DNA of 64,000 bases. It comes from Aequorivita sp. HC6-5. GTDB lineage: Bacteria; Bacteroidota; Bacteroidia; Flavobacteriales; Flavobacteriaceae. The stretch is from contig CAJJCS010000002.1 in NCBI GenBank assembly GCA_905182755.1, positions 372,001-436,000 on the forward strand, written 5' to 3'. Below are positions 46,037 to 54,655 of the stretch, in pieces. Each line of letters opens with the position of its first letter. Within the stretch, counting starts at the first letter, position 1. Below the pieces are notes generated by a model. That model made no database searches and was not told where the DNA came from. It saw only the letters and a list, made by a program, of their open reading frames with translations. A program made the translations under genes and the position numbers.

Positions 46037-47110
46037 GTGATAAAATATACATTTAAAAAAATAGGATATGCAACCCTCACGCTCTTTGGTGTGGTATCTG
46101 TGATTTTTATGTTATTTAACATGCTACCTGATGACCCAGCCAAAATGATGCTAGGTCAAAATCAAAATAAAGAGCAAATCGCTGCGGTGCAAAAAAAGTA
46201 CGGCCTTGATAAACCTATTTTTACCCAATATTTGTTATACATCAATGATCTTTCGCCTATATCATACCATAGCAATAAAGCTTCAGATTATACCTTTTTA
46301 GCTCCCAAAAAATACAGTGCTCTACATTTGTTTACCGCTGGTGGCGGAAGTGTTGTAGTAAAGTTTCCCTATTTAAGAGAGTCTTTTCAAAAAAGCGGAA
46401 AAAAGGTGAGTGCCGTTATTGCGCAAACCTTGCCTAATACTGTTGTGTTGGCTGTAAGTTCTATAGTGATAGCAATGTTGTTAGGGGTGCTTCTGGGTAT
46501 TGTGTCTGTACTTTATAAAGATCGTTGGCTAGACAAAGCTATTCAACTAATAAGCACTTTAGGGATGAGTGTTCCTTCTTTTTTTAGTGCTATTTTATTT
46601 GCTTGGGTATTTGGGTTTGTGTTGCACAGATACACGGGGCTTCAAATGACAGGCAGTTTGTATGAAGTAGATGATTTTGGAAATGGCACCTACATACAAT
46701 GGAAAAACTTAGTATTACCTGCTATTGTTTTAGGTATTAGACCTCTTGCGGTGGTTAGTCAATTAATGCGCAATTCTTTACTAGAGGTATTAAACCAAGA
46801 TTATATTACAACGGCCAAAGCAAAAGGGCTCACTCAAAGAGCAGTAATTGGAAGGCATGCTTTAAAAAATTCTTTAAACCCTGTTGTGACTGCTATTTCT
46901 GGGTGGTTTGCCTCTATGCTTGCGGGTGCTGTTTTTGTAGAGTTTATTTTTGGTTGGAATGGCATAGGTAAAGAAATAGTAGACGCGTTAAATAAAAGTG
47001 ATCTTCCTGTTATTATGGGAACGGTTATTGTTATTGCTAGTTTATTTATAGTAATCAATATCTTTGTAGATATTCTATACGGATGGCTTGACCCAAAAAT
47101 TAGAGCTTAA
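46037..47110 (+). CDS. ABC transporter permease of the DppB/OppB type, without visible partners
   Basis: This 357-residue protein starts at a GTG and has about six membrane helices. The binding-protein-dependent permease signature (EAA loop) is in LNQDYITTAKAKGLTQRAVIGRHALKNSL. The C-terminus (DLPVIMGTVIVIASLFIVIN, WLDPKIRA) is typical of the DppB subfamily. The first half has an enlarged, polar extracytoplasmic loop (about residues 75-120). No second permease, ATPase or binding protein is nearby, so it probably assembles with subunits encoded elsewhere. Confidence 0.88.
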   Translation: MIKYTFKKIGYATLTLFGVVSVIFMLFNMLPDDPAKMMLGQNQNKEQIAAVQKKYGLDKPIFTQYLLYINDLSPISYHSNKASDYTFLAPKKYSALHLFTAGGGSVVVKFPYLRESFQKSGKKVSAVIAQTLPNTVVLAVSSIVIAMLLGVLLGIVSVLYKDRWLDKAIQLISTLGMSVPSFFSAILFAWVFGFVLHRYTGLQMTGSLYEVDDFGNGTYIQWKNLVLPAIVLGIRPLAVVSQLMRNSLLEVLNQDYITTAKAKGLTQRAVIGRHALKNSLNPVVTAISGWFASMLAGAVFVEFIFGWNGIGKEIVDALNKSDLPVIMGTVIVIASLFIVINIFVDILYGWLDPKIRA

Positions 47111-47201
47111 AACGCAAACAAATACAATTTAGTGGCCGCGACAGATAATTTGAGCACATTAAAAGACCTTAAAAAACAATTAGTAAAACAAATACTGAAT
47201 T

Positions 47202-47954
47202 ATGAGAAGAAATATAGTAGCAGGAAACTGGAAGATGAATTGTGACATCTCACAAACCTATCAACTTTTAGACGCTTTAAAAGAACAAGACATCACAGAT
47301 GATGTATCTGTTATTGTAGCGCCACCCTTTACAAATTTACAAAGTGCTAATCAAGCTCTTTTGGATACAGAGATTTTAGTAGCAGCTCAAAATATGCATC
47401 AAGAGGCTACAGGGGCATATACAGGAGAGGTTTCTGCAGCAATGCTAAAGAGTGTTGGCGTTGAGGTTGTTATTTTAGGACATAGTGAACGTCGCGCTAT
47501 TTTTGGTGAAACCAATGCGCTTCTTGCAGCCAAAGTAAACACTGCTCTAGAAAATGAGATGACTATTATCTTTTGTTTTGGGGAAGAACTTTCTGACAGA
47601 AAAGCAGGAAACCATTTTGATGTTGTTAGACAACAATTACAAGAAGGGATTTTTCATATAGAAAAAGAAAACTGGAACAATGTAATTCTTGCCTATGAGC
47701 CTGTATGGGCAATAGGAACTGGAGAAACAGCTACCCCAGACCAGGCCCAAGAAATGCATCATTTTATAAGAAATACCTTGTCTGAGGTTTTTGACACAGA
47801 TGTTTCTCAAGATGTTTCTATACTCTATGGAGGTAGTGTAAAGCCTGGCAACGCTAAAGAGATATTTGGTAAAGAAGATGTTGACGGAGGCCTTATTGGA
47901 GGCGCGGCGCTAAATGCTACAGATTTTACGGCTATTATTAATGCTTTTGAGTAG
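47202..47954 (+). CDS. tpiA: Triosephosphate isomerase
   Basis: TpiA interconverts dihydroxyacetone phosphate and glyceraldehyde 3-phosphate. The 250-residue protein has AGNWKMN (active-site Lys), GHSERRAIFGE (His), the catalytic Glu in AYEPVWAIGTGETATP, and SILYGGSVKPGN with GGLIGGAAL. It is complete. The prmA gene starts 27 bases after its stop. Confidence 0.97.
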   Translation: MRRNIVAGNWKMNCDISQTYQLLDALKEQDITDDVSVIVAPPFTNLQSANQALLDTEILVAAQNMHQEATGAYTGEVSAAMLKSVGVEVVILGHSERRAIFGETNALLAAKVNTALENEMTIIFCFGEELSDRKAGNHFDVVRQQLQEGIFHIEKENWNNVILAYEPVWAIGTGETATPDQAQEMHHFIRNTLSEVFDTDVSQDVSILYGGSVKPGNAKEIFGKEDVDGGLIGGAALNATDFTAIINAFE

Positions 47955-47981
47955 GTTTTAAAACCATCCAATTTTTATAGT

Positions 47982-48811
47982 ATGGCTATATATATAGAGT
48001 ATCATTTTACAGTATCACCGCTGCAACCAGGTACAGAAATTTTAATTGCTCAGCTTGGCTATGCCGGGTTTGAGAGTTTTGTTGAAGATCAAACGGTGTT
48101 TTGGCGTACATTCAAAAACAGGAGTGTGGCCCGGCTATATTAGAAGACATTCAGGTTTTGGGCTCTCCAGAATTTGAAATAACATTTCAAAGAAAAGAGA
48201 TTGCACAAATAAATTGGAATGCAGCTTGGGAACAAAATTTTGATCCTATTGTTGTAGACGATACCTGCGCTGTTCGAGCTCCTTTTCATGCTCCCTATAA
48301 CTGCGCCTATGAAATAATCATAGAGCCTAAAATGTCTTTCGGGACAGGGCATCATGAAACCACCTTTATGATGATGCAGCACATTCTTGAAAATGATTTT
48401 CAAGGAAAAACTGTGTTGGATATGGGATGTGGGACAGCTGTGTTGGCTATACTTGCTGAAAAAAGAGGTGCAACAAAGCTAGATGCTATAGATATTGATC
48501 CTTGGTGTGTAGAAAATAGCCAGGAAAACATCTCTAGAAATAAGTGTAATTTTATTACGGTTTCTCTAGGGGATGCCACGAAAATACCCAAAGATAAATA
48601 CCACACTGTAATAGCCAATATTAATAGAAATATACTACTTAATGATATGGGAGTTTATAAGGAGAGTTTGCTTGCTGGGGGTACTTTGTTTTTGAGTGGG
48701 TTTTACACCCAAGATTTACCTATTATAAAACAGGCCTGCAGCAAATTAGGTTTTACATTTGTTGGAAACAAAGAGCGTAACAATTGGGTAGGGGCAAAGT
48801 TTACCCTTTAA
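47982..48811 (+). CDS. prmA: Ribosomal protein L11 methyltransferase, broken by a -1 frameshift
   Basis: PrmA trimethylates ribosomal protein L11. The N-terminal part (MAIYIEYHFTVSPLQPGTEI through ESFVEDQT) is in one frame. The rest, with NWNAAWEQNFDPI, FGTGHHETTFMMMQH (SAM motif I region), VLDMGCGTAVLAILA and ANINRNILL, is in another. A missing G in GG at 48095-48096 would join DQT to GVLAYIQKQE and give 276 residues. This is the only simple deletion among the frame breaks here. The clpS gene follows 35 bases downstream. Confidence 0.92.
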
Positions 48812-48846
48812 GGATTGATTGTATTATTTGAATTTACTTTTTAATT

Positions 48847-49125
48847 GTGATAAACACTAAAGAAAAAATACAAGAGGAGTTTGATACCCTGGAGCAAGAA
48901 GCCACAGAGCACCAAATTATCTTGTTTAACGATGAGGTAAACACCTTTGATCATGTTATTGAGATGCTTATACATGCTTGTGATCATACCCCTGAGCAGG
49001 CAGAGCAATGTTCTTTGATTGTTCATTACAAAGGCAAGTGTGGCGTTAAAACAGGTCCTTATAAGGAGCTTGAAAAGCGATGCAGTATCTTGCTTGAGGC
49101 TGGTCTTAGCGCAGAAATCCAATAA
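48847..49125 (+). CDS. clpS: ClpS adaptor of the ClpAP protease
   Basis: ClpS delivers N-end-rule substrates to ClpA. The 92-residue protein has the conserved core IILFNDEVNTFDHVIEMLIHAC (NDE contact region), HTPEQAEQCSLIVHYKGKCGVKTG and the C-terminal LSAEI. It starts at a GTG after prmA, 35 bases downstream, an arrangement seen widely in this phylum. Confidence 0.94.
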   Translation: MINTKEKIQEEFDTLEQEATEHQIILFNDEVNTFDHVIEMLIHACDHTPEQAEQCSLIVHYKGKCGVKTGPYKELEKRCSILLEAGLSAEIQ

Positions 49126-49262
49126 TAAGGTGTAGCTACTTTTACTACTCTTAATTATGAATTTAGTGCCTTTGTCTTAGATTTTTAAAAGTATAATTAC
49201 AGCAATCTATCCTAAGTAAAAATAAATGTCAAATCAACAATTATTTATATAAAATACTAGCA

Positions 49263-49289
49263 TTGGTTTATTCTATTTTTCTATATTTG
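49263..49289 (+). promoter_or_regulatory. Promoter of tRNA-Arg (TTG-N16-TATATTTG)
   Basis: TTG (49263-49265), 16 bases, TATATTTG (49282-49289) matches both flavobacterial promoter elements. The tRNA begins 34 bases after the -7 box. Confidence 0.6.
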
Positions 49290-49323
49290 CACCCCGAAAC
49301 AAATCATTTTATTGTTTCAAAAC

Positions 49324-49400
49324 GGCCTCGTGGCGCAACTGAATAGCGCACTTGATTACGGCTCAAGAGGTTACTGGTTTGAATCCAGTCGAGGTCACCA
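49324..49400 (+). tRNA. tRNA-Arg (anticodon ACG)
   Basis: The 77-base gene folds as a full cloverleaf: acceptor GGCCTCG with CGAGGTC (one G-U pair), D-stem GCGC, anticodon stem CTTGA with TCAAG, loop TTACGGC (anticodon ACG, read as ICG after deamination), T-stem ACTGG with CCAGT and loop TTTGAAT. The 3-prime CCA is encoded. The D-loop reads AACTGAATA, with A where a second G is usual. It is the only tRNA gene in the window. Confidence 0.96.
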
Positions 49401-49408
49401 CTATTTAC

Positions 49409-49440
49409 AAGGGAATTAGAGAAATCTAGTTCCCTTTTTT
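49409..49440 (+). terminator. Terminator after tRNA-Arg
   Basis: AAGGGAATTAGA pairs with TCTAGTTCCCTT (one U-G) around GAAA, then a run of T residues, 8 bases past the tRNA. Confidence 0.75.
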
Positions 49441-49472
49441 TATTTTGTGTACATTTACATAAACACCTTACT

Positions 49473-50336
49473 ATGAAAACGATACTATTTTTACTCTCAT
49501 TTTTATGCTTAACCAGCATTGGCTTTTCACAAAATGATACTATATCTACTCAATTTACAACTACATATCGTATCATTAAAAACGATGATAGCGAATTAAT
49601 TGGAAAAATCCTTAGCGAAGATGCACGTGAAATTCTAATATTAACCTCTGACAACAGAGAAGTTTACATACCTCAACACGTTATAAAGAAAATGGAACTT
49701 GTGAATAGCTCTGATTTTGACAACCGTGGAACCTTCGTTGGAGAAGACAAATTTGCAACAAGATATTTTTTCACCACTAATGGATTACCTGTTAAAAAAG
49801 GGGAACACTACGTGCAATGGAATTTATATGGTCCAGATTTTCAATTTAGTTTGGGCAATAATATTGGCGTTGGTGTAATGACTTCATGGGTAGGAATGCC
49901 AATTATCGGAACAATAAAGAAAAGCTGGGAACTAGGAGAGAACACACAATTTGCTGTAGGTGGCCTACTAGGTACTGGTTCATGGATAAATCCAGAATTT
50001 GGTTTAGCTTTACCTTTTGCTTCATTATCATATGGAAACAGAAGATCAAACATTGCCTTCTCTGCAGGTTATGGAGCTGTTTGGTCTGATGGTTCTTCTA
50101 ATGGCGCTGCACTTGTGAGCATTGCTGGAATGAAAAAATTATCTTCTAAAATTAGTTTGGTCTTTGACTCTATTATTCTTTTAAGCGAGAGCAATGACTT
50201 TACTTTGTTTATTCCTGGAATTCGTTGGCATCAATCACAAGGCAGGTCATTTCAAATTGGGTTTTCAGCACTCTCTACCGATGGTGGAATTATTCCTATT
50301 CCTATTCCAATGGTACAGTGGTATAGATCTCTATAA
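49473..50336 (+). CDS. Exported protein of unknown function, beta-barrel-like
   Basis: I do not recognise a named family. The 287-residue product has a clear signal peptide (MKTILFLLSFLCLTSIGFSQ). After a small N-terminal domain (residues 25-75, with TYRIIKNDDSELIGKILSED) come alternating hydrophobic and polar strands such as FQFSLGNNIGVGVMTSW, GNTQ-like turns and NIAFSAGYGAVWSDGS, which look like an outer-membrane beta-barrel. It ends MVQWYRSL with an aromatic residue near the C-terminus. It lies between tRNA-Arg and a second exported protein gene 33 bases downstream. Confidence 0.8.
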   Translation: MKTILFLLSFLCLTSIGFSQNDTISTQFTTTYRIIKNDDSELIGKILSEDAREILILTSDNREVYIPQHVIKKMELVNSSDFDNRGTFVGEDKFATRYFFTTNGLPVKKGEHYVQWNLYGPDFQFSLGNNIGVGVMTSWVGMPIIGTIKKSWELGENTQFAVGGLLGTGSWINPEFGLALPFASLSYGNRRSNIAFSAGYGAVWSDGSSNGAALVSIAGMKKLSSKISLVFDSIILLSESNDFTLFIPGIRWHQSQGRSFQIGFSALSTDGGIIPIPIPMVQWYRSL

Positions 50337-50369
50337 AAATGACACTCATAGTATAGTTTAATTACTATC

Positions 50370-50840
50370 ATGAAAAAATCACTACCCATTTTTATATTTG
50401 TTTTGTTTTTTGCGCTCTCCATCAAAGCGCAGGAATCTACTACGTTCTCAGACACTAACCCTAGTACTGAGATTACAAAAACTTCTTTCTTTGAGTGGAA
50501 TTTTGGTGTTGCGTTTGTTTCTTATGACTCACTTATTCCTTTCCCTGGTGCTTCTGCACTTTGGGGTACCACATTTATTAATAAAGAAAATCTTATTTTT
50601 GAGTACGAAGTTGGTTTTGCATTTCCAACCATTGTTACCGGAAAAATTGGAGTAGGGAAGCGGTTTAATACTACAAATGTTATTGTAGATCTAAGACCTT
50701 GGCCTACTACTGTGTATTTGCAAACTAGTTTTTCTACTACTAAAGAGAAATCTTGGATCGCTTCTATTGAGGGTAATCCTTTAGGAGAAGACATTACAAT
50801 AGGAAATATTAATGTTGGTAACAGGTGGAATTTTTTATAA
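50370..50840 (+). CDS. Small exported protein of unknown function
   Basis: The 156-residue product has a signal peptide (MKKSLPIFIFVLFFALSIKAQ) and alternating beta strands (FFEWNFGVAFVSYDS, FEYEVGFAFPTIVTGKIGVG, TTVYLQTSFST). It ends NVGNRWNFL at a T6 run. If one T of that run were extra, the frame would continue about 30 residues (FYKKGQNRDRVTLMHDD), so the true C-terminus is uncertain. It follows the 49.5 kb gene by 33 bases and may share its transcript. Its function is unknown. Confidence 0.65.
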   Translation: MKKSLPIFIFVLFFALSIKAQESTTFSDTNPSTEITKTSFFEWNFGVAFVSYDSLIPFPGASALWGTTFINKENLIFEYEVGFAFPTIVTGKIGVGKRFNTTNVIVDLRPWPTTVYLQTSFSTTKEKSWIASIEGNPLGEDITIGNINVGNRWNFL

Positions 50841-50915
50841 AAAAAGGTCAAAATAGAGATAGAGTAACCTTAATGCATGATGATTATAATTGTTATAAGA
50901 TGTTTTTGAATTATG

Positions 50916-51728
50916 TTATAGTTTGATGAAAAACTCCATGTAGAAAATAAAAATTGCCATACTAAATATAAAATATCCAAATCCCTTCTTTAATTTACCT
51001 CCATCGACAAAATTGCTCGTGTAGCTTCCTAAAAAAACACCAATAAAAGTAATTGAAGTAAATACAGCTAGAAACTCCCAATCTATTTCCATTGTCATTG
51101 CATCTCCAAGAAAAACCCCAAGTAAGGATTTAAAAGCTATAATAATTAAAGAAGTTCCTATAGCAACTTTCATGTCTATATTGGCTAAAATTACAAGGAC
51201 TGGAATGATAAGAAATCCACCACCTGCTCCAATGATACCTGTAACTGCTCCAACCAGCAGGCCTTCCAATAAAATCAACGGGTAGTTATATCTAATGGGC
51301 TCACCTGCTTTTTGTTCTTTGTCTACACGTTTTTTAAGCATAGAAAAAGCAGCTGGAATCATTAATAATGCAAATAGCCCAAACATGGCCATCCTTCGGG
51401 TAAACTCAAATTCATTACTAGTAAATATAACATCTGGTATGGCTGGAACTACGTAGTATCTCACTAGGGTAACACCCATGATGGCAGGAGTTCCAAAAAC
51501 AATGGCTGTTTTTAAATCTACATTTCCTTTTAGGTATTGTTTAACCCCTCCAAGTAAAGCACTTGCCCCAACAATAAATAAAGAATATGCCGTAGCTACT
51601 TTCTCGTTTACAGAAAACAAATATGCCAACACAGGTACTGCCATTATAGAACCACCTCCTCCAATGAGTCCAAGAGTGAACCCTATTAACAAAGCACTTA
51701 GGTAACCGAAAATTTCGAATAGTTCCAT
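50916..51728 (-). CDS. TauE/SafE-family membrane exporter
   Basis: This 270-residue protein has eight hydrophobic helices and the duplicated loop pattern of the TauE/SafE family: FTLGLIGGGGSIMAVPVLAY in the first half and GAVTGIIGAGGGFLIIPVLV in the second. Members export sulfite, sulfoacetate or similar anions; the substrate here is not predictable. It is a single gene. Confidence 0.92.
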   Translation of the reverse strand: MELFEIFGYLSALLIGFTLGLIGGGGSIMAVPVLAYLFSVNEKVATAYSLFIVGASALLGGVKQYLKGNVDLKTAIVFGTPAIMGVTLVRYYVVPAIPDVIFTSNEFEFTRRMAMFGLFALLMIPAAFSMLKKRVDKEQKAGEPIRYNYPLILLEGLLVGAVTGIIGAGGGFLIIPVLVILANIDMKVAIGTSLIIIAFKSLLGVFLGDAMTMEIDWEFLAVFTSITFIGVFLGSYTSNFVDGGKLKKGFGYFIFSMAIFIFYMEFFIKL

Positions 51729-51864
51729 TTTTTTAAATACTTAAGTAAGTAGCACGGTAAAAATATATAAATTAAATTCTTTTCTAAGATGTTTAACTAT
51801 TCTATTATTATTCATTTACATACGTTTTCTTTTTTTTGTTTTAAAATAAAACAAGCTCAAGTTG

Positions 51865-51894
51865 TTGTGAGTTGGTAAGAATCAATTATTTTTG
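51865..51894 (+). promoter_or_regulatory. Promoter of the 28-residue membrane peptide gene
   Basis: TTG (51865-51867), 19 bases, TATTTTTG (51887-51894) matches both flavobacterial elements. The ATG of the small gene is 30 bases downstream. Confidence 0.55.
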
Positions 51895-51923
51895 TTTTGA
51901 ATTTATACATTAAATATTTTAAT

Positions 51924-52010
51924 ATGGGAGTAGGTGGACTTGTAATTGGTACAGCAGCAGTATGTTTGGTTTTAGCTATTTTAGCTATGGTGAGCGAGAG
52001 CTTTAAGTAA
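51924..52010 (+). CDS. 28-residue single-helix membrane peptide
   Basis: A short frame reads MGVGGLVIGTAAVCLVLAIL and ends AMVSESFK. Residues 5-23 form one hydrophobic helix; the ends are small and polar. No family is known to me. Support comes from a well-spaced promoter 30 bases upstream, a clean ATG and TAA, and a standalone position with ordinary intergenic sequence on both sides. The apt gene starts 70 bases downstream. Such small membrane peptides are often overlooked; whether it is translated is not shown by sequence alone. Confidence 0.5.
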   Translation: MGVGGLVIGTAAVCLVLAILAMVSESFK

Positions 52011-52079
52011 CAGTTTCACTTTACAATTTTTGTATTTCGGCTTACTTTGGTAAGCCTTTATTGGTTTTACTAAGTACAT

Positions 52080-52595
52080 ATGATACAACTACAAGATTAT
52101 ATTCGCGATATTAAAGACTTCCCAAAACCGGGAATTGTATTTAAGGATATAACACCTTTGTTATCAAGCCCCCAGGCCTCTAGGGCTTGCCTAGAGCAGT
52201 TGCTGGACCTTGTTGGCGATCAAAAGATTGATAAAGTGGTTGGTGTAGAAGCCCGTGGTTTTTTCTTTGGCAATACCCTAGCACAATCATTAAACGCAGG
52301 ATTTGTACCTGTGCGCAAACCAGGTAAGTTACCTCATACAACTATTTTTAAAACCTATGATCTTGAGTATGGTACCGACACTCTTGAGATGCATAAAGAT
52401 GCCATTGCTGTTGGAGATCGTGTATTAATACATGATGATATACTAGCCACAGGAGGTACCGCAAGAGCCGTATGTGATATGGTAGAAAATCTAGGAGGGG
52501 TTATTGTGCAGTGTAATTTTTTAATTGAGTTAGATTTTTTGCAAGGAGCCAAAAAAATAACTCAATACCCTGTTACATCATTACTTCATTATTAA
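52080..52595 (+). CDS. apt: Adenine phosphoribosyltransferase
   Basis: Apt salvages adenine with PRPP. The 171-residue protein has YIRDIKDFPKPGIVFKDITP, the adenine-binding VEARGFFFGNTLA, and the PRPP loop VLIHDDILATGGTARA. It is complete and ends PVTSLLHY, the usual tail. Its stop overlaps the stop of a small convergent gene by 3 bases. Confidence 0.96.
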   Translation: MIQLQDYIRDIKDFPKPGIVFKDITPLLSSPQASRACLEQLLDLVGDQKIDKVVGVEARGFFFGNTLAQSLNAGFVPVRKPGKLPHTTIFKTYDLEYGTDTLEMHKDAIAVGDRVLIHDDILATGGTARAVCDMVENLGGVIVQCNFLIELDFLQGAKKITQYPVTSLLHY

Positions 52596-52745
52596 TCTAA
52601 GGCGTTTTTTGTAACCCATAATCTATATCCAAAAAGAGCCATTTGCATTTTTGAAGCTTTTGCTAAATCAAGCCTTTGTTTTGTAAAGCTTGGAAGTATC
52701 GCTTTATTTATTTTGGCTAGGGTTTTAAATAGTACGTTTTTCACG
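52592..52745 (-). CDS. Conserved 50-residue flavobacterial protein, probable +1 frameshift near the start
   Basis: On the minus strand a frame reads NVLFKTLAKINKAILPSF, then TKQRLDLAKASKMQMALFGY and ends RLWVTKNALD. I recognise this as a small basic protein found in many flavobacteria, of about 50 residues and unknown function. The frame has no start codon of its own: TGA precedes AAAAACGTA. A GTG at 52745 lies one base out of frame across an A6 run; with five A residues it would read MKNVLFKTLAK. This fits the insertion-type errors seen elsewhere. It converges with apt, overlapping it by 4 bases. Confidence 0.6.
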
Positions 52746-52810
52746 GTGTAAACATACAAAATAAAAAAAAGCCTACATATCTCTTTTCATCACTTTGTAG
52801 CCTATATTTT

Positions 52811-52839
52811 AAGATAAATAAACACCGTTTATTTATCTT
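52811..52839. promoter_or_regulatory. Perfect 13-bp inverted repeat before the Ca/Na antiporter gene
   Basis: AAGATAAATAAAC and GTTTATTTATCTT flank a 3-base ACC loop, ending 20 bases before the antiporter ATG. The right arm contains TATCTTCG, one mismatch from TAnnTTTG, so a bound protein could cover the promoter. It lacks a T run, so it is not a typical terminator. Confidence 0.4.
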
Positions 52840-52859
52840 CGCAGTATATATTACTTTAT

Positions 52860-53810
52860 ATGAGCATATTGTTTATTTTTCTTGGCCTAGGGTTATTGGT
52901 TATTGGTGGAGATTTTTTGGTTAGAGCGGCAGTTGGATTGTCCTTAAAATTAAAACTCTCTAAGATGATCATAGGTCTAACTGTAGTCTCTTTTGCTACT
53001 TCTGCTCCAGAATTACTAGTAAGTGTCCAAGCTGCCATAGATGGCTTTAGTGACATTTCTTTAGGAAATGTGATTGGGTCTAATATTGCTAATATTGGCT
53101 TAGTATTAGGGGTTACAGCAATTATAACTCCTCTTTCCATAGACAAATATTTCTACAAGTTTAACTGGCCGGTACTCATGTTACTCTCTATTGGCCTTTA
53201 CTTTATTTTGCAAAGTGGTAATGAAATTTCTAGCCTTGAAGGTGTTGCTTTGGTGGCTATATTAATTATTTACTTGGTGCTGTTAATTAGTAGAGCAAAT
53301 AATAACCCTAATAGTGATGCCTCTCAACAGGTTGATGGACAGTTGGCGGTTGTCTCTAATTTTAAAATTATATTTTGGTTACTCATCGGCGCAATTGCTC
53401 TTTATTTTGGTAGTAAATGGCTTGTAGAGGGTGCTGTAGATTTAGCCAGCACTTTGGGAGTTAGTGAACGTGTCATATCCATTACCATGATAGCTGTAGG
53501 GACAAGCCTTCCAGAACTTGCTGCCTCTGTGATTGCAGCTTTAAAAAAGGAGAAAGCCTTGTCTTTAGGAAATCTAATTGGCTCTAATATATTTAATATA
53601 GCTTCTGTTTTAGGCATTACTGCTATTATAAAGCCCATCGCTGTAAAAAGTCAAGAACTCTTCACCAATGATATGTGGTGGATGTTAGGCTTTGCAGGAG
53701 TGTTAATACCCTTAGCGTTTTTGCCAAATAAGTTTGAAATTGGTCGCATTAAAGGCCTTGTTTTACTTGCCTGTTATTGCGTATTTATTAGTTTGGCTGT
53801 ATTGGGCTAG
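52860..53810 (+). CDS. Calcium/sodium antiporter (CaCA family, YrbG-like)
   Basis: This 316-residue protein has ten membrane helices in two inverted repeats. The alpha repeats carry the ion-binding motifs VSFATSAPELLVS with LGNVIGSNIANIGLVLG (first) and AVGTSLPELAASVIAA with LGNLIGSNIFNIASVLG (second). It exchanges calcium for sodium or protons. The start ATG lies just after a perfect inverted repeat. Confidence 0.94.
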   Translation: MSILFIFLGLGLLVIGGDFLVRAAVGLSLKLKLSKMIIGLTVVSFATSAPELLVSVQAAIDGFSDISLGNVIGSNIANIGLVLGVTAIITPLSIDKYFYKFNWPVLMLLSIGLYFILQSGNEISSLEGVALVAILIIYLVLLISRANNNPNSDASQQVDGQLAVVSNFKIIFWLLIGAIALYFGSKWLVEGAVDLASTLGVSERVISITMIAVGTSLPELAASVIAALKKEKALSLGNLIGSNIFNIASVLGITAIIKPIAVKSQELFTNDMWWMLGFAGVLIPLAFLPNKFEIGRIKGLVLLACYCVFISLAVLG

Positions 53811-53831
53811 ACAGATTTTGTCTTATTGCAA

Positions 53832-54518
53832 TTATTTAATTCTAATGTCACTTTCTACCAGGCCATCACGAAGTCTAATTACCCTGTGTGCATGCTGAGC
53901 AACCTCCTCCTCATGTGTTACCACTATAACGGTGTTTCCTTGTGCATGAATAGCATCAAAAAGCGCCATGATTTCCAGAGATGTTTTTGAATCTAGGTTC
54001 CCTGTTGGCTCATCGGCCAATATAATAGAGGGCTTGTTTACTAGCGCTCTACCTACGGCAACTCTTTGTCTTTGTCCACCAGAGAGTTGGTTGGGTCTGT
54101 GGTCCATTCTATCTGCCAGGCCAACTTCTGTTAATACCTCTTGAGCGCGTTTTGTTCTTTGGGTTTTTGTAGCCCCTGCATACACCATAGGAAGTGCCAC
54201 ATTATCTAGGGCTGTAGTTCTTGGCAACAAGTTAAAGGTTTGAAATACAAAGCCTATTTCTTTATTGCGTATTTCTGCCAACTCATCATCACTCATGTTG
54301 CTTACGTCTTGTCCACTTAAAAGATAAGATCCTGCAGTTGGCGTGTCTAGGCATCCAAGCAAATTCATTAAGGTTGATTTCCCAGAGCCTGATGGTCCCA
54401 TAAGGGCAACATACTCACCTTTTTTGATTTGAAGATCAATACCTTTTAATACTTTAACAATTTCTTGCCCTAAAGGAAAATCTCTACGTATTGCTTTGAT
54501 GTCTATAACTAAACTCAT
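53832..54518 (-). CDS. ABC transporter ATPase, MacB/LolD type
   Basis: This 228-residue ATPase has Walker [10 protein letters not shown], the Q-loop [15 protein letters not shown], signature [10 protein letters not shown] and Walker [17 protein letters not shown]. The short length and [11 protein letters not shown] and RPNQLSGGQ motifs place it in the MacB/LolD group that works with FtsX-like permeases in envelope stress, efflux or lipoprotein release. No permease gene lies next to it, so the partner is unknown. Confidence 0.92.
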   Translation of the reverse strand: MSLVIDIKAIRRDFPLGQEIVKVLKGIDLQIKKGEYVALMGPSGSGKSTLMNLLGCLDTPTAGSYLLSGQDVSNMSDDELAEIRNKEIGFVFQTFNLLPRTTALDNVALPMVYAGATKTQRTKRAQEVLTEVGLADRMDHRPNQLSGGQRQRVAVGRALVNKPSIILADEPTGNLDSKTSLEIMALFDAIHAQGNTVIVVTHEEEVAQHAHRVIRLRDGLVESDIRIK

Positions 54519-54655
54519 ATATCTTGTTACTTATGCTATAAATATAGCTGAATTTTTTAATAATTACGGGCACTGCCGGTGGTCGTGTTTGTTTGAAATA
54601 ACAAATTTATTGCAATAATTAATCTCACCCATAAGTCGCAGGGTAGCCTAGAATG

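Noticed and set aside
49324-49400. tRNA-Arg as an attachment site of an integrated element
   Set aside because: I see no duplicated 3-prime tRNA segment downstream and no integrase gene, so the idea is unsupported beyond the unusual neighbouring genes.
52811-52839. The 13-bp inverted repeat as a terminator of the small gene near apt
   Set aside because: That gene runs on the minus strand away from this site, and the repeat lacks a downstream T run.
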